Shown here: positions 45,901-61,510 of the stretch, piece by piece
How positions within the stretch are numbered: the first letter of the stretch is position 1
Layout: every line of letters begins with the position of its first letter
Assembly (NCBI GenBank): GCA_910591455.2
Contig: OU342804.1
Coordinates: forward strand, 7,124,633-7,188,632
Length of the DNA: 64,000 nucleotides
Direction of reading: 5' to 3'
Source: Pholis gunnellus
Lineage: Eukaryota; Chordata; Actinopteri; Perciformes; Pholidae
Notes under the pieces: model-generated
Told to the model about the DNA's origin: nothing
The model's input: the letters and a program-made list of their open reading frames with translations, nothing else
Database searches by the model: none
Translations under genes and position numbers: made by a program

Positions 45901-48900
45901 CAAACTCTCCTCCACCATTTACACAAACACTGTTCAGTTCCTGCTGCAGAACTGTGCTCTGCAGGTAAAACACACACACACACACACACACACACAGTGG
46001 CTGGTGGTTTGTCAAGCTGACCAGCCAGCTGGACTCACAGTGATCGAATATGAATGAAAGCAACCTACGATGTTCCGTACGGCTGTAGTTTTTGGTTTTT
46101 GTGACTCTTTAGTTTAGTGAGTTATGGAGCAGAAGTTATTTATGACCACTGTTGATGCTCCAACATCTGGAATATGACAGTTAGCCGTGGAAAGGTCATA
46201 AATTGTGGAAATCGGTTTTCAGAGAGTCAAAACACGTTATGGAAAAAATGGAGAATCTGCAATTTTTTTTTAGATTACGCATTTATATTTCATTTATATT
46301 GGCATGCTTAAACAAACAATTGTCAGCAGTAAAGTTTCCATAAAAGTTAGAGACTCTCAGATATCGGACCAATACTGACACAAATACAAATTCTATGTTT
46401 AAATAATTAAACATTATGAACTGGCATTCTGATTCCTGTTCAAGTTTTGACCAATTTAAAAGGTTTACACTCAAATTGTGATTCCTGTAAATGTAGAAGT
46501 TGCTGGTGTACGATTTATTATTTTAATAATAATCTGTCGTCAGATGGCGGAGCGAGCTCTGTCCCTGGAGCTGCTGTCAGACGGTGGTCCCAGCATCTCC
46601 TACCCTCTCCTCCTGGCCCAGTTGCAGCTGCTCAGAGCTGACTACTGCGGTGTCGCCGCCAGCCTCGAGGATGTGCTGTTTCACAGAGATACGTGGGCGC
46701 TGAACGGCCACGGTCAGTTCCTGCGGGGGGCGTTCACTGACGCGATGGAGAGCTACGAGCGGAGCATGAACTTCCCGCAGCCGCCGTCGGAGCCTCACCT
46801 GGTCCTCCTCCGCCTGGGATCCATCTACCTCCAGCAGGAGAAGGTCAGATATCGAGACGAGCTTCAGTTCCCTCTGATCACTCAGATAGTTCACTCGTAC
46901 TGTCTGATGAATCGGCCACGTCTACTACGAACTGCTATTACAAAGTATTGTAGTCATAGTATGGTTTTCTAGAATCGCAGAAATTGTCAATAAAGGTCAG
47001 GAACAATATGTTTTCCTGGACAAGTTTCAAGCACAAATCACAGAATTCCCATTTAAGTTGTTGCATCTCACTGCAAAACATCTCGTATGAAGCGACTAAC
47101 TACAGTGTAATGAATCTCTTATCTTTCAGTTTGACCATGCCAGAGGTGTCTACCTGCGGGCTTGTGAGGAGTCTGCCTCCTGCCTGACCTGGCTGGGCCT
47201 GGGCACCGCCTGCTACCGAGTAAGATCCCACCTCCACATATTTAGACGCAATTGAATTCTGCTTTTGAAAGGATACAAAGCGGTCAATTTAAGCGTTGTG
47301 TCTTGTGGCATTACGGTGTTTAACGGGTTATTTCTTCACCAACACTGCTGGGCTCAGTGATTTCACACAACAATCCTGTCCACACAGCGGCATCGTCAGG
47401 TTTCAAGTACTGTCCCCATTCTACTGTGAACAAAGCTCAGGTTACCCGAGCGTACTGTGTCGTTCACCTGCAGCTGTGGAGTTGTTTTCTTTTACTCTGG
47501 GAGGAGGTGAGCCCCGCTTGTGTTTGTGTGTGTGTGTTGGTAGCTGGAGGAGCTGTGTGTCGCTGAGGAGGCTTTGACTGAGGCCAACCATCTGAACTGC
47601 CAGAACGCAGAGGTGTGGGCTTACCTGTCTCTGATCTGCCTCAGGGTGAGTGATGACCTGAAAAAACACACGAGCTGTGTCCCAGTTGAAGCTCGGCCTC
47701 CCTTGAAGTCTCTATTTCAAGACAGAGTGGGACACAATGGGCCGACGCTACAAGAATCCCTAAAAAATGTCCCAAAGGATTGTAGCTTTTCTTTACCCAA
47801 ACACCGGGTGGGAGGCACAGCTGGTGAATCCTTATGCCCTTAGTATCCCAGCATCCTTTGCTCACGGATCGTTGTCGGATTGTTTGCGGAGACTCAACTT
47901 CATGCGAGGAGGAAAAGCAAGTTCAGCTTAACCGAAGAGTGTAGAAGCAAAGAGACGACACTCTGGTGCATTTCTGATAACCGCCGCTAGAAGCCGCTGC
48001 TGTACGAACACATAAATATAAACATAATACATTTTGGTAACTATGTACCAAAAGAATCCAGAGTTACTTTCCTCGGCATTAAGATGGATGGATTATGCTG
48101 CTCTGTACTCTTATGTGATACATCCAGTCCTGTTGGCTTCTTTCTAGCTGTGTGCTTCTGTAGTAATGTTTGTATTGGCTGTAATTCATCACTTTTATTA
48201 CCTTATAATACATCCACGGGCTGTGTGCTGTAAAGCCTGTAAACCCTGGTGGATGCATTAACGTCCCTGTTCCCAAACGACCGGCTATCAGCCAGTAGCT
48301 ATAGTAGCACGACATAAACAGAATCTCACATAGTATATGTTTTCTTTTTGTTGTTGTTGCAAAAACACAGAGCCCAATCTCTTATACATCCGTGGTCTTT
48401 GGTGTATTGTGCATTTAGGAGATCCTCCTTGACATGAAAAACCCAAAGAGTGCTCGATCCTTTTTTAGCTTTATTTATGTCCATTGCTGACTGCTCATAG
48501 ACAGAGGGGCAAAAGGTTTAACACCGGCATTTTTAGTAGAGGCATTAAATATTTTACAATAGAATGGGGGGCGTTTTACTGGCATCCCTTGACTTGCAGT
48601 AGACGCTCTGAGTCCAAAATGGCGGAGGCGTACCTTCGTGACCTCCGTCCCTTCAGGAATGCAGCCTCTGAATTGGGACACAGTTCAACACAGATTCACT
48701 ATTTCTCTGTCTGCAACTGGATTTTCCCAGGCAGGTCCAGGAACCTGAACTAACCATGCAATGAACCTTTTGTTTTCAGTTGGGCAAACAAGAGGAAGCT
48801 GAGCAGTTCTATAAATACGCAACAAGGGTGAGTTTGTCTGCTGTTTTTATCCGTTGTTTAAAATAGAGCTGGGAAATCTCAATTCATTATGTTTTTTTAG

Positions 48901-49120
48901 TGAACAAATAAACCACATTTTTTCTCCTTGAGTTAGTAAAATACATGATTTTTTTCCTGCAGCGTTTCATAGTCATTTCACATAAAGAAACCTTTTCTCA
49001 TTTGTTGGCTTGCAGTTCAACCTGCAGAAGGAGTCACTCCTCAAAGAGTTTGGTGAGCTGAAGGATCAGCTCCTCTTCACTCAGCTGATGTCCTGCTTAG
49101 AAACACCCTCATCAAGTTAA
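35153..49120 (+). CDS. cfap70: CFAP70 (TTC18), cilia- and flagella-associated TPR protein, complete
   Basis: CFAP70 is an axonemal protein linked to outer dynein arm function, with C-terminal TPR repeats. Twenty-five exons join in frame: 35153-35227, 35330-35516, 36685-36780, 36883-36968, 38556-38762, 38856-39083, 39812-39906, 40261-40333, 40620-40757, 41011-41157, 41702-41779, 41902-41993, 42175-42235, 42326-42508, 42708-42839, 42981-43112, 43432-43565, 44009-44124, 44950-45309, 45804-45964, 46544-46843, 47130-47219, 47544-47645, 48780-48827, 49016-49120. The sum is 3426 bases, or 1141 residues plus stop, close to human CFAP70 (~1121). Family landmarks are LGQAVVDLLPLL (exon 3), YPGVRRIRGA (exon 9), SGRYLAFKEQMK (exon 14), VVAWTLLG (exon 18), CLTWLGLGTACYR (exon 22) and NAEVWAYLSLICL (exon 23). 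TPR units lie at about residues 650-755 and 925-1110. Exon 19 carries an acidic repeat insert. ATG 35153 is the first in frame with this homology. Confidence 0.95.
36263..36360 (+). repeat. (CAGA)n with degenerate CAGACAGGTGACGA extension
   Basis: About ten CAGA units followed by imperfect longer units, in cfap70 intron 2. Confidence 0.93.
39926..39961 (+). repeat. (TCC)n triplet repeat in cfap70 intron 7
   Basis: About eleven TCC units starting some 20 bases after the exon 7 donor (39907). The translated Pro or Gly runs around it are not coding. Confidence 0.95.
41308..41638. mobile_element. MITE in cfap70 intron 10
   Basis: TTTAAAGGTGCTGTATACGA at the left and its near reverse complement (TCGTATAGAACACCTTTAAA) at the right form about 20-bp terminal inverted repeats with two mismatches around a 331-bp element. 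No ORF. Confidence 0.8.
42630..42704 (+). repeat. (GT)n tract replacing the polypyrimidine tract before cfap70 exon 15
   Basis: About 75 bases of TG run straight into the acceptor TAG (42705-42707). Confidence 0.97.
42843..42911 (+). repeat. (CA)n tract just after cfap70 exon 15
   Basis: Starts within about 4 bases of the donor (42840). It is complementary to the GT tract on the other side of the 132-bp exon. Confidence 0.97.
45054..45250 (+). repeat. Coding minisatellite, 78-bp unit, inside cfap70 exon 19
   Basis: Two full units (45054-45131 and 45132-45209) and a partial third (from 45210) encode a 26-residue period. Each unit begins TTDRE and continues with GEEEKDE sub-repeats of 21 bases. 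All lengths are multiples of three, so the frame is kept. The insert is almost purely Glu, Asp and Lys and should be a charged, disordered or helical linker between the TPR blocks. The units differ by a few bases (NDK versus KDE), so this is not a plain sequencing stutter. Confidence 0.93.
45967..45995 (+). repeat. (CA)n tract after cfap70 exon 20
   Basis: Begins within a few bases of the exon 20 donor at 45965. Confidence 0.95.
47673..48686. mobile_element. MITE-like element or pair in cfap70 intron 23
   Basis: GCTGTGTCCCAGTT near 47674 and AATTGGGACACAGTT near 48671 are inverted versions of a common teleost terminal motif. The interior is non-coding. It could be one element of about 1 kb or two partial ones. 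Confidence 0.55.
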
Positions 49121-49239
49121 TTTCATACAAAACACGTTTCAGAAGACATTTTTATTGTACTTTAAGCATTTAACACTTCTTGGGAAAATGAAACGGTCAG
49201 ATTTTACAGACAGTGGAGATCAGCAACTGTCAAAGCTGT

Positions 49240-49245
49240 AATAAA
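49240..49245 (+). terminator. cfap70 polyadenylation signal
   Basis: AATAAA lies 120 bases after the cfap70 stop codon, in the plus-strand 3' UTR. It is the first canonical signal after the stop. Confidence 0.7.
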
Positions 49246-49759
49246 GTCAAACGCTGTTCCACATCCACATTACAAAGGAACTCAAAGCGACACAAATAGT
49301 CTCAAATGTGTATAAAACAACTGTAATATTGTGTTTTAAAAAATATACAGCATTAACAAAAGAAAAGAAAAACGGCATGTGGTGACAGCTATCACAGAAT
49401 ATTTTCAATTGTTTCACTTTTCATGTCATTCTTACCTGATGAGACCTTGTTGTTCTAAAACGTCTCAGCAGATTTTGGCACAATCCTTCCTGCATTGGAG
49501 GGAAATGTTATGTGGAATATGTTTCTGGTTTTCGAATCCTGTCAAATCTATTTGTAATGTATATTTTACATTAAATGCATTTCAAGCCTCATTGTGTTTC
49601 TTTTTTTAAATGGGTGTTCCCAAAATGCTATTGGTATCGTCTTGCAAATGCACTTGAAATACATTCAAATACACTGTATGGAAGTGGCCATCTTTTCCCC
49701 TGTATGGATTTTCAAGCGCACACTTTATTGAAACACCTTTGCTCTCCATATGGGACCTT

Positions 49760-49765
49760 TTTATT
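49760..49765 (-). terminator. tmem138 polyadenylation signal (candidate)
   Basis: On the minus strand AATAAA occurs about 20 bases after the tmem138 TGA. A second copy at 49729-49724 is about 57 bases after it and may be the one used. The two 3' ends of cfap70 and tmem138 therefore sit roughly 0.5 kb apart. Confidence 0.5.
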
Positions 49766-49785
49766 GGGTTATTTTTGCAGTGAGG

Positions 49786-54037
<4,252 letters not shown>

Positions 54038-55719
54038 CTCCGTCCCGAAGGCTGGGCGCCCGGGCGGACTGTGGTGGTTCCACGCCGGATCCAAGGCTGC
54101 ACTGCACTCGCACACACGCTACATAGAAACATCAATCCACTCACGACAGCCCTGACCGTTTGGGGGTCTCAGCGAGGCCTTCAAGTGGCTCCACACTTGA
54201 TATAACAGTAGGGCTCCATTTGCTGTTTGGTAAAAAAAGAGTCCTGTTTACTTGGGAAGAACTGAAGTCCTTTCAGAGTCGGGTGTTGTGATGAGCTGCG
54301 TGGAACTCACCCATGTCAACATGTCAGAGGTGTTGATTTTTACAGCTCCAATATGAACAGATTCAAGCTGTTCAGTCTATGGTGTTCCCAGGTTTCCTTG
54401 AACCGTCATATTTAAAACTGGTGAAACATCAGCACCCGAGTAAATCCAGCAGAGGCTCTGTGGAAAGAGACGAGACAGACACGTTAGTATTCTGATGAAA
54501 ACCAGTGAAACTCATTGTGTTGCAGATTTACATTCGCTTAAAGCAGAGACTTGGGGGAAAAAAAACGATATTATATTTCCTACCAAACATAACCAGACAC
54601 ATTATCATAAATTAGGTGTTGGATTCCCTTTCAAATCAATGCTGACGGACGATCAGCGCGGCGGCCATTTTTATGTGTACCATTGCCATTGCTTTATAGC
54701 ACCTTAAAACAGAGTTTACAAAGTGCTTTGACAGACAAAGCAGCAAAAGCAAGACAATAATAACAACAACAACAACAGAAAGCTCAGTGAGACAGTCGAT
54801 ACGATAAAAATAAACTAAGAAATAAAAAAAAACATTTAAAAATAAAAAACCTGAGGATCTTAGGCTGTGAGCTGGTTCATAGGGGGTCAACAGCTCCTCT
54901 ATATGTTTGGGCCAAACCCATACGTGCTTTAAAAGTGATCAGTGAAATCTTAAAATTGTAGCCATGCTAATTTTCTGTAAACAGTGTAGCATTAAAGCAT
55001 GGTGGAATTATCAAGCTAGCTGGCCAACTAGTGGACAGCTGGCTAGTTAGCTAGCTTGCTAACTACAACATGTTTTGGTGCTACACTGGTTACAGAAAAT
55101 GAGTCAAATAGGCCTCCATCTCACTCCCCGCCACTCTGGAGGACAAGCCATGAGCTCACTAGCCAGCCATCCGTCTCCGGAGCTGCATCCACTCTCTTCC
55201 AAGGCGAGCTGCGACAACACTTTACAGTCACACTGCAACAATTTTCTTTTGCACCACTCAAATGATGATCTCGTCAAAGGGACAAGATTTTGGTATCAGA
55301 TGTGCTCTGGATTCCGTTTGTAGTCCAAGTAGTATTGACAAATCTCATTCGAACAGGCTTTGGTTTAATGCAGGTGAACAGCACGAGTGGAGAGCAAAAG
55401 AGACGTAATTGATGATGACGATGATTCAGCTTTTTCAGTGATTTAAAATCTGTTTCTAAACTGGCTACTCGTCTCTCAGCTCCAACCCCAGTCTTGCATC
55501 TCAAGCTGCTCTCAAATTGAAGAGTAAACAACGAGCAGCGCACTGAAAAGGAAATCTTGGTTACACCACAAACACCAGAAATAAAGGCCTGTCGTCATCA
55601 AACCTCTAGATCAGTCCAATGACCACAGAAAACAAAATAACAAAAATAAGTTTGAAGAACTCAACAGCAATGTCTCTTTCCAGAAATCATGACTCAAGAT
55701 AATCCACCAACCTTGTTGT

Positions 55720-55867
55720 GAGTTTACAACAAGGTCGCCGTATAGTCCCATTATACTGCAGAGAAGTCGATACCTCCAGACAGCTCACATCAAAACAAAT
55801 CAAGATTGATGAAGAGCACCACAGGAAAGACCTATTTTAGATTTTTCGGTGAACCGTCCCTTTAACC
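55720..55867. mobile_element. Diverged fragment of the GGGACAGTTC element
   Basis: Ends with GAACCGTCCCTTTAACC and carries CAAGATTGATGAAGAGCACC and CACAGGAAAGA, aligned with the right half of the 12554-13093 element. Confidence 0.6.
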
Positions 55868-55991
55868 AGAAAGGTCCCATTGACATCTCTCCTACCAGGG
55901 AGCCCTGGTCACGATGGGCAGCGAGTACAAAGTTGTGTAAACAAGTGCAAACTTACCAAAAGACAACAACAGTAGCATAATATACAGGACC

Positions 55992-56370
55992 TGTGAGTAA
56001 CGTGTTACCTGTGAGTAACCTGTTACCTTTGACTCACAGGTAACAGGTTACGTATACAGGTAACAGGTTACTCAAAGCCTTTGAGTAACCTGTTACCTGT
56101 ATACGTAACCTGTTACCTGAGAGTAACCTAGACCTTTGAGTAACCTGGACCTGTGAGTAACCTGGACCAGTGAGTAACCTGGACCTTTGAGTAACCTGTT
56201 CTGGGGAGTAACCTAGACCTGTGAGTAACCTAGACCTGTGAGTAACCTGGACCAGTGAGTAACCTGGACCAGTGAGTAACCTAGACCTGTGAGTAACCTG
56301 GTACCTTTAAGTAACCTGGACCAGTGAGTAACCTGGACCAGTGAGTAACCTGGACCAGTGAGTAACCTGG
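55992..56370 (+). repeat. GAGTAACCTG minisatellite with internal palindrome
   Basis: Tandem units of about 17-18 bases of the form GTGAGTAACCTGGACCA or variants (CTAGACCT, CTGTTACC). The left third includes copies in the opposite orientation, giving a 41-bp perfect inverted repeat (56037-56077 and 56079-56119). Confidence 0.93.
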
Positions 56371-56754
56371 ACTGCGCTCAGGGTTTATTGCATGTTGAAG
56401 ACTGAATACACTTCACAAAGTGTTGATACAGGCAGAGTATAAGGAGAGGCTGTACCTGCTAAATGATTGATCATTTTAGATGTATCTTCTCACCTCTAGT
56501 GGCATCTTTCCATGCAGACAGTTCAGGTTTTTATCTGAGACTTCAGCCTCTCCATTGCTGTCATTAGTTTTTTTTTTACTACTTTCCACAAATATAAATA
56601 GTCACTCTAAAAACAGTGTTTTTAAGTGTTTAAGAGACCGGGATTCTGTAAAGAAAAGTCATGTTGAATCTTTTTCAATGTTATTGAATGTTGAAAATGA
56701 AACTCCGTTCATCCCCATAGTATTGGCTTGGATCTGAACCTCTTAATTATTTCG

Positions 56755-56960
56755 GCGACAGGTAGCTAAATGGAGAGCAGGGCCGTCCTTCAATCAGAGA
56801 ACTGGCGGTTCGATCCCCAGCTCCGCTAGTCGCATGTCGATGTGTCCTTGAGCAAGACACTTAACCCCAAAATTGCTCCCGTAGCTGTGCCTATGGTGTG
56901 ATAGAATCTGAATTGTAAGTCGCTTTGGATAGTCTGTTAAATGACTGTAATGTTAATTCA
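56755..56960 (+). mobile_element. tRNA-derived SINE
   Basis: TAGCTAAATGG at 56763-56773 fits the pol III A box (TRGYNNANNGG) and GGTTCGATCC at 56807-56816 fits the B box, 34 bases apart. Downstream is a body typical of fish SINEs (GTCCTTGAGCAAGACACTTA, TTGCTCCCGTAGCTGTGCC). It is not a functional tRNA gene because no cloverleaf closes around the boxes. Confidence 0.75.
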
Positions 56961-58107
56961 AAACCTCGACAAACCAAAACTATCTGCACGACTCGATGCC
57001 AATCGAGGCAAGTCAGAGTTTTGCAAATTTCCAGATGAAGCTCGTCGCGTTTCAAACCGTCAAAACAAGCCCCAACTCTGATTAAGATTACTTTAAATTA
57101 CAGCTAACACTACATCAAAACATTGAACATTAGATTAAATTACAGCTGTGTACTACACCAGGACATTTAAACATTAAATTACAGTTTACCGTGAAGTAGA
57201 AAGGCAGCTTCTCTCTCAAATGATATATCTTCTCCCTTGAGAATTTCCCAGACATACAGAAAAGGAACAAATCCTGAGGTGTTCCTTCAGTTTACTTCTC
57301 ATCCATTTCATTAAAAAAAAAGACAATCGTACAGAAGAATTAAGAAGAAGACAGGTCCTCCTTCCACTGCTGCTGTTGCCACTTGGAGTATTAGTTCATG
57401 GGTACTGTAAATCTTTGCCCTGGCTACATCACTATCCAACATGGCTCCTTCTCACTGTCACCAGGTGGATCCTCTTATGATCCCCGTATTTATAGCTTGG
57501 CAGGGCCATGGAAGGTGTGACGAAGATTAGGACTACGTCTGAAGACCGGCATGTCGACCAAAGGACTACTTATTTATAGAAGCTGTCCCACTGAGATTGT
57601 GGGTTAGCAGAACTACCAGCTCCTGGACAACCAGTGCATATAAACCAAGAGAAAATAGTTCTGCTGCTGACTTACATAAGCTTTACATAAGCAATTAGGG
57701 ATTAAGTGACATACGTTTTAAAGGGGAAACGTCTTGTTCTGGTTTAAGAGTGCTATGGATACACACAGAGACAAAGTCATCAATTTCTGCTCCTTCTTCT
57801 ACTCAGAGAAGAGTGGTGGTTTCATTTCAAAGGCTTTCGTTGTTGTTCACATGCTCCCGTCTTTTAGTCCATAGTGCCATTTAATCTTCTTAGAAAACTC
57901 CCAAACAGCTTGTTGCTTTACACAGAAGTGATACGTCCTTTAACTATTTCAGAATATCAGCTACTACCATCAAACTGCTGCAGAAACAACAAGAGTGTGC
58001 GTACCTGTTTGAGGCTGGAGTAGCATCGGTCTAAATGATGCAGGCAGTCACAAACAACTCAAGACTGACAGCTTGTGTCTTTAGTAACAGGGTTTATCCC
58101 CCCCACC

Positions 58108-58200
58108 ACCACACACACACGCACACACGCACGCACGCACACACACACACACACACACACGCATGCGCACACACACGCACACACACACACACACACACAC
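58108..58200. repeat. (CA)n microsatellite with CG interruptions
   Basis: Interrupted CA/CG run. Further CA runs are at 58723-58801 and 59535-59565. Confidence 0.93.
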
Positions 58201-58750
58201 ATACATCTCTAGTAGGCGGGCACAAGATTTTTGTCATGACATTGTGGTGAGTTTGTTTACATTCACCTTGACAACAGCATGGCTGTGACTAAATGTAATA
58301 TTAAAAGATAATTATTCATAACTGATTTTATTTGTTGCACATGTACTATTTTACTACATCGTGTTTTACCTCATGAGTTCTGGATCTTATTTGTGAAGCC
58401 TATACTCCTGTTACCCTAACATTCTGAGATGCTTTTGTTTCTGCTTGAAAAAACAGAATAAATGCCCAAAAGAAATAATGTTGTGAACATTTTTATTGAT
58501 TTATTGATTTTGATTCTCCGTGGACTGACATTTATTACAAAGGACAACAGGTCAAGGCTGTATACGTATGAGCAGATGATAACGTGTTATTAATGGATGC
58601 TGGCTGAGCTTTTACAGTCGCATTTCCATTCAAGATTATATGGTAATGCTTCTGGGAAGGATATCTGGAGTCGAGCCAGAATTAAAGAAAAACACTGTCA
58701 TCTAGTGGTGAGTGTGTTTTACCACACACACACACACACACGCACACACA

Positions 58751-58806
<56 letters not shown>

Positions 58807-59029
58807 ATGCTAAACTATTTACTTGTGCAGAGAAGTAGGTCTAATTTTTGTTCACCCCTTCAGGCTCATTTGTGACTCGTGATATAAAACTGACCTGACG
58901 GTGATTCAAAGCTGCAGGCAAGTTACCCACTTAAAGGCTGTTTGGTTCAGTGAAGTGTTACATTGAATGTTTACATAAATAATAAAAGAAAAAGAAAAGA
59001 GATTATCATTAGTCGCCACTGTAGAGTAC

Positions 59030-59215
59030 AATTATTATGTCATAATTATGAGATAGTAAGTCTATTATAATTATACTATCTCATGATTATGACTTACTAT
59101 CTCATAATAATGAGATACTATCTCATCGTTATTATGAGATAGTAAGTTATGAGATAAGTATGAGATAAGTCATTATTATGAGATACGTATCTCATAATAA
59201 TGACTTACTATCTCA
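59030..59215. repeat. Cluster of AT-rich palindromes
   Basis: Repeated use of TTACTATCTCATAATAATG and its reverse complement. 59166-59207 is a perfect 42-bp palindrome centred on TACGTA. It looks like a palindromic MITE that has amplified or rearranged locally. Confidence 0.9.
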
Positions 59216-59219
59216 TAAG

Positions 59220-59516
59220 ATAGATCGACTTACAGGACCTTTATTTTGTCCTCACAGTGGCAGTAATGTTCTTCCATACACACACATAAGCGTTGCCCCG
59301 GGACAGAAAAAAACACCCACACCAAGCCCCACTTAAGGTGGCCCAGGGCGGAGTCAGCTCCTCCAGCCTCCCTCAGTCTGTACGGAACCTGAACGCACCA
59401 CTTCAACCGAGGAAGGTGGAATGAAAACAGACGGTTTTTAAGGAATATCCCATCGCATATCATCGCTTATTGTTAAATAAATATATCAATAGCAGATCAA
59501 ACAAACAGAGGCAGGT
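59220..59516 (+). promoter_or_regulatory. Possible 5' untranslated exon region of the tetraspanin gene
   Basis: The tetraspanin coding exon is preceded by a splice acceptor, so an upstream exon must exist. A donor-like GGCAG|GTAAGA at about 59514 follows moderately GC-rich unique sequence and is one candidate. This is a guess from position and the donor shape only. Confidence 0.2.
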
Positions 59517-59532
59517 AAGAGTTGTTAGCTAT

Positions 59533-59569
<37 letters not shown>

Positions 59570-60119
59570 CACACTGCGGTGTAGCATCGACCAGACAAGG
59601 AAGTCTTTTTTTTTTACGAAACAGACGGAACATTTAGCAGCTTTCTGTTCAACCTCGTCCATCAAACAGGGTTTTAACCGCATGTTACCGTCTCTTAAAA
59701 GTATCTAATCTCAATAAAACATGTGTTTTTACACAACAGCAACAACAGAGAGGTGTAACTTTAGCGTTAGCTCACACGGTGATGGCGATTTAAAACACGA
59801 TGGAGGTTATTAACACTATGTTTACAGATGTTATCGTGAGCTCTAGCCAGTTACTGAGAACCACCAGAGCACGGTAACTGGGTCCCAGTGGTCTCACGCA
59901 CGGTTGGTGATGGTAACGTTTAGCTCAGTGCTAACGAGCTAACTTCAGTTAGTGAATGCCTCAGGTGTGATTTAATATGGATTCATTTAAATCAGAGAAA
60001 CACTAGTTTCTCTTGATAATGAGAGTGGTTGTATAGATCTGAAATACACACATTTCAATTTACAGTTTTGTTCGACTGTATAAAAGTAGTTTTTACAGCA
60101 ATATTTTGTATAAATTAGT

Positions 60120-60440
60120 TCTTAAAGGGACACCAACATCTAAAATACATGTTTCCTCTTACCTGTGGTGCTAATTATTATATTATTATCAATCCAGATT
60201 GTTTTTAGTGTGAGTTAACCCCCCCCCCCCCCCCCCCCCCTAAAAATACCCGGTTACTCAAGTTACCCCACAGATCTCGGAGGTTTATGATTTCTGGAAA
60301 AGAAACATTGCTGTTGTGTTTTTAAAATGTATTTATTTGCATTTTTGTGCACCACAAGCTGCATATTCCCATTATATCTGACACACGGCGAGCAGCTCTA
60401 TGTCCAATATCTGCACCAAAACAAACTACATTAATATAAC
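60120..60440. mobile_element. Reverse, diverged copy of the GGGACAGTTC element
   Basis: Begins TTAAAGGGACACCAACATC and contains CTCTTACCTGTGGTGC, CAATCCAGATTG and GTTACTCAAGTTACC, reverse-complement equivalents of the family interior. A 22-base C run (60219-60240) interrupts it. Confidence 0.6.
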
Positions 60441-61510
60441 ATGGCAGGTAAGAGCGAACATGTGTGTTTGTGATAAACTGTCACACAGGAAATATCATAA
60501 AGTATGACGTTATTTGGCTCTTTGTCTGCTAATTTGATGGGCGAGGAGTGGATTTGAATCAGGATCTGTGTCTCACACCTCCACTAAAGAATACATTGAC
60601 AGAAGATGTTTTCAAATCAAATTTTCATAGCTCAGACGTGAAATTGTACTTTTCTTTTGTTCTTTTGTTTCTGGATTTCGCCCCAAAAACGTCATCAGAT
60701 ATCCAGTTGAAGATGTAAAGTAGTATTCAAATATAATGTTGAGAGTTGTGTCTCCATAGCTGCTTACTGACGGAGTACTGTGGACATGTGGACAGTCGAG
60801 TCTAAATATTGTTATTTAGAACCAATATGATTTTCCTGCAGTGTGACTATATATTCAGATGATCTAAAGTAAAGCTGCAGCCATCGATTTGTCTATAAAA
60901 TGGAAGGAGACCGTACAAAAATGGCCATCACAGTTTCCCAGAGTCCAAGATCACATCAAACAGCAACGTATTGAGTTTAAAACGGAAGAACAACAAGAAA
61001 AACAGCAATTAATCACATTGCAGAAGAACCAGACTCTGAACGTGTCATCAATTATCAAAATAGATGCCAATTAATTTGCAGCGTCCTGGTTTACAAATAA
61101 AGATACAAAAAGAGATGCTGCAAGCATCGGTGCACTGCTTCTGGTAAGGTTTTATTATTTATTATATGGTGGGTTGGTCTCAGAAATACAGCAATTTAGT
61201 GTTTTCCCCTCCAACATGCCTCAAATAACCATCAACCTTCACTAAACCTGCAGCGTCTGTCACACTTAATTATACGTGTATGCTTTTACAGGTAAATAAA
61301 CCTTTTCTGGACCTGTTCCCAGTATTTCACCACCGTAATCTCTTCGGGTAGACGAGACGGTCATTATCTGATTCATGCTGAGTGTGTCAGACGGGTGTCG
61401 TACGTATCTCCGCTAACAGGGCAACAACCTTGCTTAATGTGCCTTTGAGCAATGATATCACATCCTGATATAATCTAAATCTAATAAGAGACACGGAGAC
61501 GAAGAGTCTC

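Larger units (their letters stand above)
49121..49785. other. Convergent 3' region between cfap70 and tmem138
   Basis: This short tail-to-tail spacer holds the cfap70 3' UTR and poly(A) signal on the left and that of tmem138 on the right. I see no further gene. The ORFs at 49379-49609 and 49575-49796 are AT-rich and unsupported. Confidence 0.6.
54122..59219. other. Upstream region of tmem138, repeat-rich
   Basis: No protein gene is supported here. It holds repeat-like AT-rich sequence near 54690-54960, element fragments, the GTAACC minisatellite, a SINE and CA microsatellites. The tmem138 promoter and any 5' exon must lie within it; an acceptor-like TTTCCACAG near 54461 (minus) and a donor-like site at 58004 (minus) are unproven. 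Confidence 0.6.

Noticed and set aside
55992..56370. Regular short direct repeats considered as a CRISPR array
   Set aside because: Units are contiguous without unique spacers, orientation flips inside, and the genome is a vertebrate. It is a minisatellite.
56763..56816. Possible tRNA gene from A and B box matches
   Set aside because: The sequence does not fold into paired acceptor and anticodon stems and continues into a SINE body.
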